From assembly GCA_001600875.1 (NCBI GenBank), contig BCLD01000008.1, forward strand, positions 273,606 to 337,605: a DNA stretch of 64,000 bases, read 5' to 3'. This document shows positions 12,557 through 22,743 of the stretch, piece after piece. The notes beneath the pieces are model-generated. The model was not told the DNA's origin. It did not search any database and was given only the letters and a program-made list of their open reading frames with translations. How positions within the stretch are numbered: the stretch's first letter is position 1; each line of letters begins with the position of its first letter. The position numbers were made by a program, and so were the translations under genes. The DNA is from Solicoccozyma terricola. Taxonomy: Eukaryota > Basidiomycota > Tremellomycetes > Filobasidiales > Piskurozymaceae.

Positions 12557-13325
12557 TCAATTCGTGTCCTGCACCACACCCACTTGAGCAGGCCTCAACG
12601 TCCTCGCCTTGAGCATGTACCCCAACTTCTGGGTCTCCAATACAGTTCCAGGTTCTTTTCCAGGGACAGGAGCTTGGAACATCGCCTCGTGGAGATTCGG
12701 ATCGAATCTCTCACCCGTCGGATCGAATTGAGTAACACCATGTTTCGCCAACGTCTTGAGTAATTCCTGTCTCGTCATTTCTACACCAGAGTACAACGAT
12801 TTGAGTTCAGTGTTTTCAGCTGGGATAGGTTGTTTGACGTATTTGAGAGCGGTGGTTAGGATATCGATTGTGGATAAGAGGTCGGATGCGAATGATTGGA
12901 TTGCAAAATCGCGAGTCGATGCCTTTTCGGTTTCGGATCGACGTTGGAGGTTGATAAAGTCGGCTTTACCGTAAGTCAGTTGGCTCTGCAAGAGGAAGGG
13001 GTGGAACAGTCGCACGGATGGAGTGAACAGTCAGCACGTCAGTCTGCTGGGCGGATTGGACGATCGGTAGCGGCATACATAAATCACTCACCTTTAAATC
13101 CTTCACCGTAGACTCCAGGGTCTCCATTTTCTTCAAAATCTCCGACGCTTGGCCCTCCGCCTTCTCCACTGTCTGCTCCGCTTTCTTTTCAGCGTCGGTG
13201 GTTGAAGAATAAGTGCGACTCCGCAGGGTTGGAGTGTACATCGACGGCCGTGCGAGGAAGGTGGCGGGACGAGATGCAGAAGCCACCGCTGATCTGAGAG
13301 TTCTAGCTAAGGATTGGGTGGACAT
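12557..13325 (-). CDS. MGE1: Mitochondrial GrpE-type nucleotide exchange factor
   Basis: Releases ADP from mitochondrial Hsp70 (Ssc1) in protein import and folding. Two exons (13092-13325, 12557-12985), 220 aa. The first ~40 residues are a Ser/Arg/Ala presequence. A helical, charged stretch (EKKAEQTVEKAEGQ) forms the start of the long GrpE coiled coil. Then come the conserved FINLQRR, FASDLLSTIDIL, GVEMTRQELLKTLAKHGV and FDPNLHEAMFQ elements and the beta-domain ending LRPAQVGVV. Divergent with the gluconokinase gene, 237 bp apart. Confidence 0.95.
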
Positions 13326-13428
13326 GATGGATGGAGGTGACTGAACGGGCGATGCGATTGGTGACGTCGTTGTTTGATCGTGTGGCCAGCGGGGGGTGTG
13401 TGAAATGGAAATTATTGTGAGATACCTT

Positions 13429-13434
13429 CACGTG
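13429..13434. promoter_or_regulatory. CACGTG box, MGE1/gluconokinase promoter
   Basis: Palindromic box in the context TTCACGTGTCACG between divergent starts. Reading the other strand gives CACGTGAA, like the boxes elsewhere in the window. Confidence 0.45.
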
Positions 13435-13562
13435 TCACGAGTAATGACGTGTTTTTTCGGTGTTTTCCCGTCGGACCGGCCCTCCGGATGGGGAGAGATC
13501 GCGTCCATCTCTTGCCTGCTATCCTGCTATCCTTCTAAACATCCTCCTACAATCCAGCCACC

Positions 13563-14781
13563 ATGTCCAACCTCACTGTCTTACAAACATCCCTCGTAGT
13601 CATATCATCTCTCATCGCAATGTCCACCCTTCCAAACCAGGACCAGAACACCCAACCTAAAGATGCAGCAGCAGCAAAGCAGTTGACGGGAGAGGAACAA
13701 GAGGAGGAGCGGTTAGATGACAGGGAGAAAGGGTTGACTGTACCGGAGGGATTCCCTCGACCTGCTTTGATTATTGTCATGGTGAGTTCGTAGCGAGACT
13801 GGTGTACAGGTGTCCCTTCTGAACTGCCTGCGTCGGTTATTATTTGCAATCCCCCTCTTCATAGGGTCCAGCATCATGGTGAGCGTCCTTACCCTCGCCC
13901 TGGCGAAACCATGTCATTATCACTCACCTGCTCATCCTATCCTTTCCTACCTCACAGCGGCAAATCAACTGTAGGATCCAATCTCGCTTCCGCACTTCAT
14001 CTACCTTTCATCGACGGCGACGCCCTTCACCCAGTCTCCAACGTTCAAAAAATGTCATCCGGAATCCCGTTAACAGACGCCGACCGTCTTCCATGGCTAG
14101 CTCTGATTCGATCCACTGCTGAACGGGTATGTCGAGAAGAGTTTATGAAAGCTGTAGAGGGTGGAGAGGTTGGTGGTGATGACAAGGATTGGAGAGGATC
14201 GTTAGGCAGACCGGCGGTTGTTATTGCTTGTTCGGCGTTGAAATTGTGGTATCGGGATATTCTGAGGGGTGTGGTCGATGCTGAACCGCCTAATAAAGAC
14301 AATTTGGTGAGTCTCTCGTTGTTATTTTTTTCTACATCTCTTGCTGTCTCGAGATCTGAAAAAACCCGGCGTTTTTTTTATTTTGGACCGGGATGTTATA
14401 GCCACCAGCTCCTTCAGAAGCGCGACCAGATAATCAAGCTGATAAACCCGCAACATCCAAGCTGGACACTTACTTTGTCTACTGCAAGGGATCCAAAGAA
14501 TTATTATGGCAACGAATAAGCTCTAGGAAGGGTCATTTCATGGGTGCTCAGGTAAATTGCTGTACTCATAAACCTCTGAACAATTAGCGGCTATAGGAGA
14601 GCTGATGAAACGATTTCCGTTTTTTTCTCCTGGTGGCCCTGGGTAGATGCTCGATTCGCAATGGGCGACGTTGGAAGATCCATCTGGGGAAGACGGCGTG
14701 TCGATCGTTGACATCGGACAGGATCCGCAGGATGAGGCGAAACAGGCAGTAGAGGGAGTGTTGAGGATGTGTAGGCGATGA
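13563..14781 (+). CDS. Gluconokinase (GntK family)
   Basis: Phosphorylates gluconate to 6-phosphogluconate, feeding the pentose phosphate pathway. Five exons: 13563-13781, 13865-13878 (14 nt), 13958-14306, 14402-14551 and 14647-14781; 288 aa. The Walker A loop GPASCGKST is assembled across three exons: the 14-nt microexon encodes GPAS and part of Cys, and the next exon adds GKST. The GDALHP substrate motif, the MSSGIPLTDADRLPWL segment and the RKGHFMGAQMLDSQ segment follow, as in GntK. About 70 residues precede the P-loop, including a hydrophobic N-terminal stretch; a second in-frame Met at 13620 could be the start if this part is untranslated. Divergent to MGE1. Confidence 0.92.
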
Positions 14782-14997
14782 GGATGTCCCAAAGTGATCA
14801 AATATCGCCTTGGGATACTCTGAGATCGTTTACGTCCAGGTGTCGTATTCTTTTGATACAGTTATAGCATACAACATGTCCCTCATGACAGCTCCTGCAA
14901 TGCAAGCACTTGAAGCTATGCCGCCGTCTATTGATCGACTCAATCATGCACCGCATCGACGATTTCTCTACCATGTATGGACCATCTGTGCCGCCTA

Positions 14998-15477
14998 CTA
15001 CTGACCCTCGATATACTCCTTGGGATGCTGCAGACCTACTCGACGAGCACTTGCGTTCACTCGTTCTTCTCCTGTCATGTCATGTAGTGGGTTATAACGA
15101 AGGAGGAGTTCCTGATAAAGTTTCGCCATGCACATTCAGATCAGTGTCTACATTCGCGCTCGCGAGTAGTAGACCGGGGGGATTACTCACATTATGCAAT
15201 CGACTGGATTTCATGAATTCGTAGGTATCTTTCATATCCTTCAAGAACTTTTCAGAGACCTCTCCATTCGACGTTGTTGGTCTTTGTTTATCATACATGG
15301 AGCGTAACATGAGTGAGACTCCGACGTTCCGTTTTCCTCGCGGTTGAATGGCCTGCATGCGGGGAGAGAGACGTTTATTGAGATGGGTATTCATTTGCAG
15401 ACATCCCAGATGCGACTCACCGCTTTGTTCACCTCCCGGAGTAGGGATCGATATGACCGCGTCAATGAGGAGCTCAT
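14998..15477 (-). CDS. FMC1: Fmc1-like LYR-type mitochondrial complex V assembly factor
   Basis: Small protein needed for F1-ATPase assembly. Exons 15421-15477, 15191-15352 and 14998-15111 encode 110 aa. The start MSSSLTRSYRSLLREVNKA carries an LYR-like SYRSLLRE motif. The C-terminus contains ELLLRYNPLHDMTGEERV and RRVGLQHPKEY, matching the conserved 'VGL-P' end of the Fmc1/C7orf55 family. The identification rests on short conserved pieces, so it is good but not certain; another small LYR protein is the alternative. Divergent to RRP3, 234 bp apart. Confidence 0.78.
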
Positions 15478-15711
15478 GGTTGTGATGTGAACGGGCTGAA
15501 CGAGTTGGATGTCGTCGTAGATGGTGCTCGGGTGTCCCTGGTTTTGATTTCTTGAACTGGGGAAGCTGGATCACATGAAATCCAGTCGAATTTGCCTGGG
15601 AAAAACTTGAAACCGCGGATTTTGAATTGTTGGGCTTTTGGGCAAATTATTGAAATGTCCTCGCTCCTTACCTCCATTCATTCCACCTCTGCCATATTCC
15701 TTGCACCCAAC

Positions 15712-16890
15712 ATGGCTTCATCTCCTGCAGCGTCTTCATCTCGCTCTAGATCTCCATCTCCTTCCGTCTCGGAAGCATCAGGATCAGGATCGAGCTCAGT
15801 TTCCGTCACTTCCGATGCTGAAATCAACGCGAATGGAATCGAAACCACCTCCACCACTTTCGCTTCCCTCGGTGTCATTCCTCAACTATGTGAATCATGC
15901 GAATCTCTAGGATTCAAAGCTCCATCAAACATCCAAGCCGAATCAATCCCACACGCTCTAGCAGGTAAAGATATAATTGGACTAGCTCAAACTGGTTCCG
16001 GAAAAACAGCAGCATTCGCTATTCCTATTCTTCAATCGTTATGGTCTAATCCAGCTCCATTTTTCGGATTAGTTTTAGCTCCAACTCGTGAGTTGGCTTA
16101 TCAGATTGCTCAGCAATTCACGAGTCTGGGTGCACCATTAGGTGTTAGGACGTGTGTATTGGTTGGAGGAATGGATATGATGACTCAGAGTATCGCTTTG
16201 AGTAAACGACCACATATCGTCGTGGCTACTCCTGGTCGACTGATGGATCATCTGGAGAACACGAAAGGGTTCGCTTTGAGGAATTTGAAGTATCTGGTGA
16301 GTGGGGGCGGAAGAAGGGGGGGGGGGGGGGGGGGTGGTGTTTGACGCGACAAACGAAACTGAATCCTCAAAGTTGTACTTTTTTTGGTTTTGCCTTTTCC
16401 TTTTTTTTCCCCCTTAGGTCATGGACGAAGCAGATCGATTACTCGATCTTGATTTCGGTGAAATCATCGATAAAATCTTGAAAGAGATACCAAAAGAACG
16501 AAACACGTACCTATTCTCTGCTACGATGACTACAAAAGTTGCTAAATTGCAACGAGCAAGTTTGAAAGACCCAGTAAGGGTTGAAGTATCGACCAAATAT
16601 TCTACCGTTTCAACATTACAACAATATTACCTACTCGTACCTCTGAAAGCCAAGGAGACTCATCTCATCTACCTCGCCAACGAGCTCTCCTCGTCTTCTA
16701 TTATCATTTTTACTAGAACAGTTAATGACGCACAAAGACTAGCTATTATTCTTCGCACGTTGGGGTTCCCTGCTATTCCGTTACATGGACAATTGAGTCA
16801 GAGTTCTAGGTTGGGAGCTTTGAATAAATTCAAGAGTGGTGGGAGGAAAGTATTGGTAGCGACGGATGTGGCATCGAGGTGAGTCGACGT

Positions 16891-16977
<87 letters not shown>

Positions 16978-17602
16978 AGACATATTTGTTTTGGGAGAGG
17001 GGTGGGTGAATCTTGGAAAAACTAACGACGGTGATTTTTCCCTCTCACTTCACAGAGGTCTGGATATTCCCCTCGTGGACCTTGTTATCAACTACGATAT
17101 CCCCACACATAGCAAAGACTACATCCATCGTGTCGGTCGAACCGCCCGAGCGGGCCGAGCTGGAAAATCCATCACTTTAGTTTCGCAATACGATGTCGAG
17201 TTACTCCAACGTATTGAGAATGTGATTGGTAAGAAGATGGATACCTACGAAGTTGATAAGAGTGCTGTAGCTGTGTTAAGTGAGAGGGTTAGTCAAGCAG
17301 GGAGGGAGGCTGCGATGGAGATGAGAGAACAGGCAAAGGGAGCAGGTGGGAAGAGGGGGAGGGATTGGGGGAATGATGCGGATGATAGGGATAGGGATGA
17401 TGATGTGAGGGAGGCGGGGGTGCCGCAGAAGAAGATGAGGACGGGAGGTGGGAGAGGGGGGAGGGGTGGTGGTGGTGGTGGTGGTGGGGGCAGGGGAGGT
17501 GGAGGTGGAGGTGGTGGAAGGGGAGGTGGAGGTGGGGGTAGGGGAGGTGGTAGTCGTGGTGGACGTGGTGGTGGTGGTGGACGAGGTGGTGGTCGACGCT
17601 GA
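15712..17602 (+). CDS. RRP3: DEAD-box RNA helicase Rrp3 (DDX47)
   Basis: Nucleolar ATP-dependent RNA helicase for early 18S rRNA processing. Exons 15712-16296, 16418-16878 and 17056-17602; 530 aa. Motifs in order: Q-motif region [35 protein letters not shown] at the start of exon 2, SAT, GLDIP and HRVGRTAR. The N-terminus is Ser-rich. The C-terminus has about 50 residues of RGG/Gly repeats, which is longer and more regular than the usual Rrp3 tail. Intron 1 holds a 19-G tract and intron 2 an 86-G tract. I chose the ATG at 15712 (context CCCAACATGG); an upstream in-frame Met at 15655 is possible. RRP3 rather than another DEAD-box protein is inferred from the motif-flanking sequence. Confidence 0.92.
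16891..16976. repeat. 86-nt pure G homopolymer in RRP3 intron 2
   Basis: Uninterrupted G from 16891 to 16976, just after the donor GTGAGTCGACGT and about 80 nt before the acceptor CACAG. It is by far the longest tract in the window. It could be biological or an assembly/sequencing artefact. Confidence 0.9.
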
Positions 17603-18315
17603 GCTGTTGTGTATGAATGAATGGAGTGTATATGATACTTTTGCCACCCCGCCCCCTGCACGTGACCCCCCCCCCCACCCACTCCCTCGGCGAATTAAAG
17701 TTCAACCTCAGCATCGACTGGCTTGGCGATGGGATATTCAACAGAACACGGACACGGACAGCGGACAGCGGACAGCGAACAGGGAACAGCAGCTAGAACG
17801 GAAGACTCGTTCGGCGCTCAATTTCCCAACTGTCATCCACCTATTCCCGAGGCCTCAAGTGCATTTTCCCACCAACCGCCGACAGCATCCGCCCCCCAAC
17901 CCCCACAACCCCACAGGTGAGTCGGGGTTCGGGGCTGTGTCAGATTCTTTCGGATGGTAATTTCTCCCGGATATCGAAACCGGCTTTGCTGATCATGAAC
18001 AATGAACCCCCATCCTTGGGTTCTCTGTTTTTCTCTCAACCAATCGATAGATCGACGTTAACAGATCAGCAGGATCGTATTATCCTGGAATACCGAAAGG
18101 ATATACACACTCAATACTCCCCCCCCTTCCTTTCTATCACCCTCTCCTGGATTTCCCCTGGAAATCCAATAGAGACAAACCCCGAACGCTTCTCGCATAC
18201 AAAACCACTCACAACGACGACATAGAAAATAGACCTCCTACTTCTACCCTTTGACTCCCCCCAACCAAAAAAACAAAAAATCTCCTTCCGAAAAGGAAAA
18301 GAAAAACAACCAAAT
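17603..18315. promoter_or_regulatory. Long intergenic region upstream of the secreted glycosidase
   Basis: 713 bases, with a C run at 17666-17676, an imperfect GGACAGC-type tandem stretch near 17750-17780, and A/C-rich leader-like sequence just before the start at 18316. No supported gene. It probably holds the glycosidase promoter and a long 5' leader. Confidence 0.6.
17659..17664. promoter_or_regulatory. CACGTG box between RRP3 and the glycosidase
   Basis: Core in the context TGCACGTGACC, downstream of RRP3 and about 650 bp upstream of the glycosidase start. It may serve either gene or neither. Confidence 0.3.
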
Positions 18316-20087
18316 ATGAAACTCCTAACCACCACCACCTTCCTACTCATTCTCCCTCTTCTCACTCTCTCATCTCCTGACGCTCGAATTGGAATAGCGT
18401 CTTCATACCATTCAAGAAACTTGATACAGGAGAGAGCGGTTACCGTTTCGGATGATGTGATTCAGAAAGTTATTACGGTTATGCAACAGATTTCAACGAT
18501 GAGTTGGGAAAATGGTGAGTTTGTATATCCGAGAGAGAAACCCCCGGGGGGGGGGGGGCCCTTTCAAGTTAACATTTTTTTTTTTTTTGGCATCAAATTC
18601 CTTTCAAATCATCAATTAGGTACAATGTCCGAAGCATTGATTCAATACTCATATCCTACTTTCTCAGTATTCAATTTCTCCGTAGCTCCAAACCTCGATA
18701 ACATTCTAGTCGACACCAACCCTCGACCTTCTATCCCTTCAACAATCTCATCCATCGGTACAACAACATTACAAAATCGACCTCTCTGTTACGCTACACA
18801 TTGTGGTAACGTTTCAAATACTACGAATACAACGACGACGATACAAAAATATTATGGGTTGTTAAAAGATGGAGCGGCTGGTGATCCAGCGAGTTTAGGA
18901 ATTTCAGTTTTACTTGCTGGATTAGATGAAGCGAATCAAGGGAAGAATGTTAGTGGGACTAGTTATCAGAAAGCTGTTAGTGACCAGGTGGAGTATTTGT
19001 TGCAAGTGGTACCGAGGGTGAGTCTTTTGGGAACAGGAAAGCCGGGGGTGGGGGTGGNNNNNNNNNNNNNNNNNNNNNNNNNNNNNNNNNNNNNNNNNNN
19101 NNNNNNNNNNNNNNNNNNNNNNNNNNNNNNNNNNNNNNNNNNNNNNNNNNNNNNNNNNNNNNNNNNNNNNNNNNNNNNNNNNNNNNNNNNNNNNNNNNNN
19201 NNNNNNNNNNNNNNNNNNNNNNNNNNNNNNNNNNNNNNNNNNNNNNNNNNNNNNNNNNNNNNNNNNNNNNNNNGGGTTTCCTTCTTCCTTCGTTTGCCTA
19301 CAATGCCACTCTACGCTGACATCTCGATTCAACCCTCGTTCACCTTTTCCCAGCTGATTCCGTCTTCATGGTACCACCATTCCTTGCCTATTATGGAATG
19401 TACACCGGTAATCAAACTCTTCTCCAAGTGGCATACGACCAATGTCGACTTTATCGAGAAGGTTTGCAGGATAGTACGACCAAGTTATGGCGACATATCG
19501 TACTCGGTAACGGGACTTCCGATCCTGGATTATGGGCAACCGGTAATGCTTGGGCAGCAGCTGGAATGATGAGAGTTTACGCAACTATTCAGCAGTCACA
19601 ATTTAATGAAGCGATGCAAAGTCAAAAATCGGATCTACTATCGTGGACTGAGGAAATCATCAAAGCGGCGAGTGGTATGACTTCAAAGGCTGGATTAGTC
19701 TATAATTACATGGATAATTCTTCTACTTTTGAGGATACAGCAGGTTCGGCTTTATTAGCTTCTACTGCGTATCGCTTATCGAATCTCGGACTGAATTCGG
19801 ATCATGTGGATTTCGCTCTTCAAATTCACGCGACCATCGCAACGCATTATATCAACGATACTGGATATTTGGTGCATACCGTCAACCCATTGAGTTTCAA
19901 TACCGAAGCCACGGCTGGAAGTCCGGAAGGTCAGTCATTCGTGGTGATGATGGAGGGGGCGTATAGGGAATATATCGCCAAGGGTGGGAAAGATAAAACG
20001 ACGAGTGGGGCAGTGAGGAGGTTGGCGAGTTTAGGAGTAGGCAGCGTAGGCGTCGGGATGTTGGCGCTACTATACTGCTCGTGGTGA
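18316..20087 (+). CDS. Secreted six-hairpin glycosidase (YteR/GH105-like), interrupted by an assembly gap
   Basis: Predicted extracellular glycoside hydrolase of the six-hairpin (GH88/GH105, YteR-like) group, whose members cleave unsaturated rhamnogalacturonan or related sugars. Visible exons are 18316-18514, 18620-19017 and 19354-20087. The N-terminus is a clear signal peptide (hydrophobic run after MKLL). Several N-glycosylation sequons follow. The conserved core includes SVFMVPPFLAYYGMYTGN, LWRHI, ATGNAWAAAGM and SPEGQSFVVMMEGAYRE. The C-terminus ends in a hydrophobic tail after a Ser-Gly-Ala, compatible with GPI anchoring. Frame does not join exon 2 to the exon after the gap: the missing piece must be 1 mod 3 in length, so at least one exon is hidden at 19058-19273. 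Substrate is not determinable here. Confidence 0.8.
19058..19273. other. Assembly gap (216 N)
   Basis: Unresolved bases inside the glycosidase gene. The sequence just before it is G-rich (GGGGGTGGGGGTGG), suggesting that another homopolymer tract broke the assembly. Confidence 0.99.
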
Positions 20088-20368
20088 CAGTGAGTCATAA
20101 CAGATTGTGACTGCTGGTTCACAGATGGACTAGTAGATAGCTTTCATGTTTGGGCTGTTGTATGGAACATACGGACAAACCATTTTTATATTCAATAATC
20201 CCCCCCGAATGAAAATCGTTGTATAATGTTTTTGTGATCGTATCTAAAACCCTATCTGTCGAGAGATTGCATACCGTCTATACATGCCTGGTTGTGCGTA
20301 CGATATACGCACACTCCAATCCCATCTTGAATTACGCATGATATGTGATGTCGTTACATGTACAGTCC

Positions 20369-21196
20369 TCACGAGCTCTCCACCTTTGGTTCCTCTCGTG
20401 CCTTCAAATCCCCCTCTAGTCCTTGTAACGTCCTAACCAAACTTCCACCTGCCGCCTGACTGAGCACTCCAATCGTCTGTTGAGCCGGCATCTCCAGTAA
20501 TCCCACCAGCTGCGCTCTAAGCGTATCCAATTCTGGCAAGGTTCCAATGTCGAGAATCTCCGACGTGGACACGAGACGGTTCTTTTCCATTATTCCACCG
20601 AGAAGCATAAGTCTTGGTGACACCGGTATTTCCAAGGACTTGCCCACTGGTGGCCGGTATGAGAAGACTTTGTTGATGGCGAGAAGGATGGCTTTTAGGT
20701 AGGTAGGAGAGAGGGAAGGACAAGTGAGGAGGGCGATTGGTCCGGAGAGTAGTGGGGAAATATCCGTTTCAGGTGAAGCCACTGATCTCCTTCGGACGAG
20801 AGAGGACAGTAAGCCTGTTCGTGCGGACGTCAACGTTGCTGGAGATGGAGGAGATGAAGATGCGAGGGTATTCGAGTTGGAGGATTTGGGAAGCGGGACA
20901 GCTGTGATCGCTCTCCGCAGTGCGCTCCATTCGGACATGTTGAGGTTGTTGGGCTGGAAGACAAGGACCAGATCGGAGGAATTGAGGATGGCCTCATAGT
21001 GCGAGTTGAGAAAACGTTTTCGATCGGTGTAGACTCGGTTGACACTTTGTGCGGGTCGGGTCTGTGTAGAGGCAGACCTGTTCGATGTGGGTATTGCGCA
21101 ACGTGTCGACATCACTGGGGCGGAGCATCGGAGGGCTGCGCGAGAAAGGGACCACCGGGTCGCCATGACTGTCGAGGAGATTGCTGTGGCCATCAT
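20369..21196 (-). CDS. Mitochondrial ribosomal protein uL10m
   Basis: Stalk-base protein of the mitochondrial large subunit (yeast Mrpl11). Single exon of 275 aa. The basic Ser/Arg/Thr-rich N-terminus is a likely presequence. The conserved start [19 protein letters not shown] is followed by [15 protein letters not shown] and a region of alternating beta and helix. [15 protein letters not shown] and [15 protein letters not shown] match the L10 family C-terminal half. It has no introns, unlike most genes here. Divergent to the uL5m gene, 187 bp apart. Confidence 0.9.
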   Translation of the reverse strand: MMATAISSTVMATRWSLSRAALRCSAPVMSTRCAIPTSNRSASTQTRPAQSVNRVYTDRKRFLNSHYEAILNSSDLVLVFQPNNLNMSEWSALRRAITAVPLPKSSNSNTLASSSPPSPATLTSARTGLLSSLVRRRSVASPETDISPLLSGPIALLTCPSLSPTYLKAILLAINKVFSYRPPVGKSLEIPVSPRLMLLGGIMEKNRLVSTSEILDIGTLPELDTLRAQLVGLLEMPAQQTIGVLSQAAGGSLVRTLQGLEGDLKAREEPKVESS

Positions 21197-21284
21197 GTGG
21201 TTGTGGGTGAGGTGTTTGACATGGGATGGGGGTGCAGTGGATGAAGTTGACTCTCTCCGACTTTCTCGCCCAGCTGCTCCTTTG

Positions 21285-21290
21285 CACGTG
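21285..21290. promoter_or_regulatory. CACGTG box, uL10m/uL5m promoter
   Basis: Core extended as GCACGTGAAACC in the 187-bp region between two divergent mitoribosomal protein genes. Confidence 0.5.
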
Positions 21291-21383
21291 AAACCGTCAA
21301 ATCAAGAAAAAGGTGGAAATGTCGACCCAGCGGTGCCATCGTCGCAGACTCTACCAACCAAGAACCACTCTCACGTCACCATC

Positions 21384-22295
21384 ATGTCAAGAACAGCATC
21401 GCGCACCCTGCTCAATGGCTTGCGCTCATCTCAAGCTAGCTCCTCATCCAAATTCGGCTCGCAGTTACGCGCAAAGTCGACTACCACTTCAGAGACCGCA
21501 ACCACGTCCTCTGATCCATTCGTCCTCCCACGCATACAATTGGGGTCGACTCACCCATCACGATATCGGGCTCATTACAATGACACTCTGGCAGAAGACC
21601 TTCTCTATATGAGCTACGACCACAATGCCACTATTACCACTCCGGAATCAACCGAAACTTCCCCTCCACCAACAAACCTCACGCCGTACGAGCTCAATCG
21701 ACCGACCCCACTTCCACGCGGCAATCGACCCATCAACCCTTCATCAACTCACGGTGTGCCAGTCCTCGAATCTATCATCCTACACACGATGGTCAAAGAA
21801 GCTATCGGTAACAAACCTGCTCTTCTCACCGCCATCATGGCATTCCGAGCGATATCCGGCGAAACTCACCTCGGCGGTGGTAGAGCAGGATCATCAGGCG
21901 TTCAAATCTTATCCAGTAAATCAGGAGCAGCAGCATTCAAATTACGAGCTGGTATGCCAGTAGCCGTCAAGGTTGAACTAAAAGGCGATGCAATGTACAC
22001 CTTCATCCAATCTCTCGTCGATTTCGTACTCCCTCGTATCCGAGATTTCCCTGGATTCCCACTCTCTCCATCATCAGCATCAAAGAAATCTCCATCAGCA
22101 ACTGGAGGAGTCGTAGCGTTGGGATTACCGCCAGCTGCTATGGCACTTTTCCCGCAGATCGAGGCGAATTTGGACGCTTACCCTAGGACACACGGTATGC
22201 ATATGCAATTCTTGACGTCGGCAAAGGGAGACAGGGCACAGGATAAGGCGAGAGCATTGCTGAGTGGGTTCCGGATACCGTTTGCTAGACGGTAG
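21384..22295 (+). CDS. Mitochondrial ribosomal protein uL5m
   Basis: Large-subunit mitoribosomal protein (yeast Mrpl7). Single exon, 303 aa. The N-terminal ~45 residues ([16 protein letters not shown]...) form a presequence. L5-family segments: [56 protein letters not shown] and [15 protein letters not shown], ending in the [10 protein letters not shown] strand and the basic [12 protein letters not shown] end. The ATG at 21384 was chosen over an upstream in-frame Met at 21039 because it directly precedes the presequence. Intronless. Confidence 0.93.
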   Translation: MSRTASRTLLNGLRSSQASSSSKFGSQLRAKSTTTSETATTSSDPFVLPRIQLGSTHPSRYRAHYNDTLAEDLLYMSYDHNATITTPESTETSPPPTNLTPYELNRPTPLPRGNRPINPSSTHGVPVLESIILHTMVKEAIGNKPALLTAIMAFRAISGETHLGGGRAGSSGVQILSSKSGAAAFKLRAGMPVAVKVELKGDAMYTFIQSLVDFVLPRIRDFPGFPLSPSSASKKSPSATGGVVALGLPPAAMALFPQIEANLDAYPRTHGMHMQFLTSAKGDRAQDKARALLSGFRIPFARR

Positions 22296-22743
22296 ATTGG
22301 GCTGGTGATTTACCAGGAGGTGGGCCATTGGTTGGCGGTTTGTAGGTTTAAGCTATTGAGGATGAGTGGTCAGGGATTTACATCGGGCTCGTCCACCAAT
22401 CAGGAGGAGACCTTGGTGGCTGTCATGTCTGTAGTAGACCACGGAATATTTACATGAAGTCAATGGCAGCACTCGAATCCGATGTGCAGGCTCCTAGTCG
22501 CCTTGTCTTTCTCCCTCATTTCTTTTGGTTACCAATCTCTTTGCGATCTTGTTTTCCGATATCCTTTTCATCCTCGATCACTGCCGATATTTGTTCTCCT
22601 GTCGTTTGTTTGTTGGTTGAGTAAGCCACATTCTGTTAACTCTACTAGAGACGATGTCGATTCCTTTGCTTGAGATATACCGATGAATTCATGTGTCTGT
22701 TTCTTGAGGGAACACGTTGACCTTGAATGTTGTCCTACGTATT
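22296..22743. other. Intergenic, flank of gag ORF
   Basis: 448 bases between the uL5m stop and the gag ORF stop. No reverse transcriptase, protease or integrase sequence is visible in any frame. I could not recognise an LTR. Confidence 0.5.

Noticed and set aside
12399..12763. Short plus-strand ORFs next to MGE1
   Set aside because: They are composed of Pro/Ser/His-rich sequence without a recognisable domain, and the region is explained by MGE1 and its 3' flank.
16891..16976. Poly-G as a telomere or centromere repeat
   Set aside because: It sits inside an intron of a conserved gene flanked by normal splice sites.
17448..17960. 170-aa ORF reading across the RRP3 RGG-coding end
   Set aside because: A frame-shifted reading of the GGT repeats gives long Val/Gly runs; it is an artefact of the repeat.
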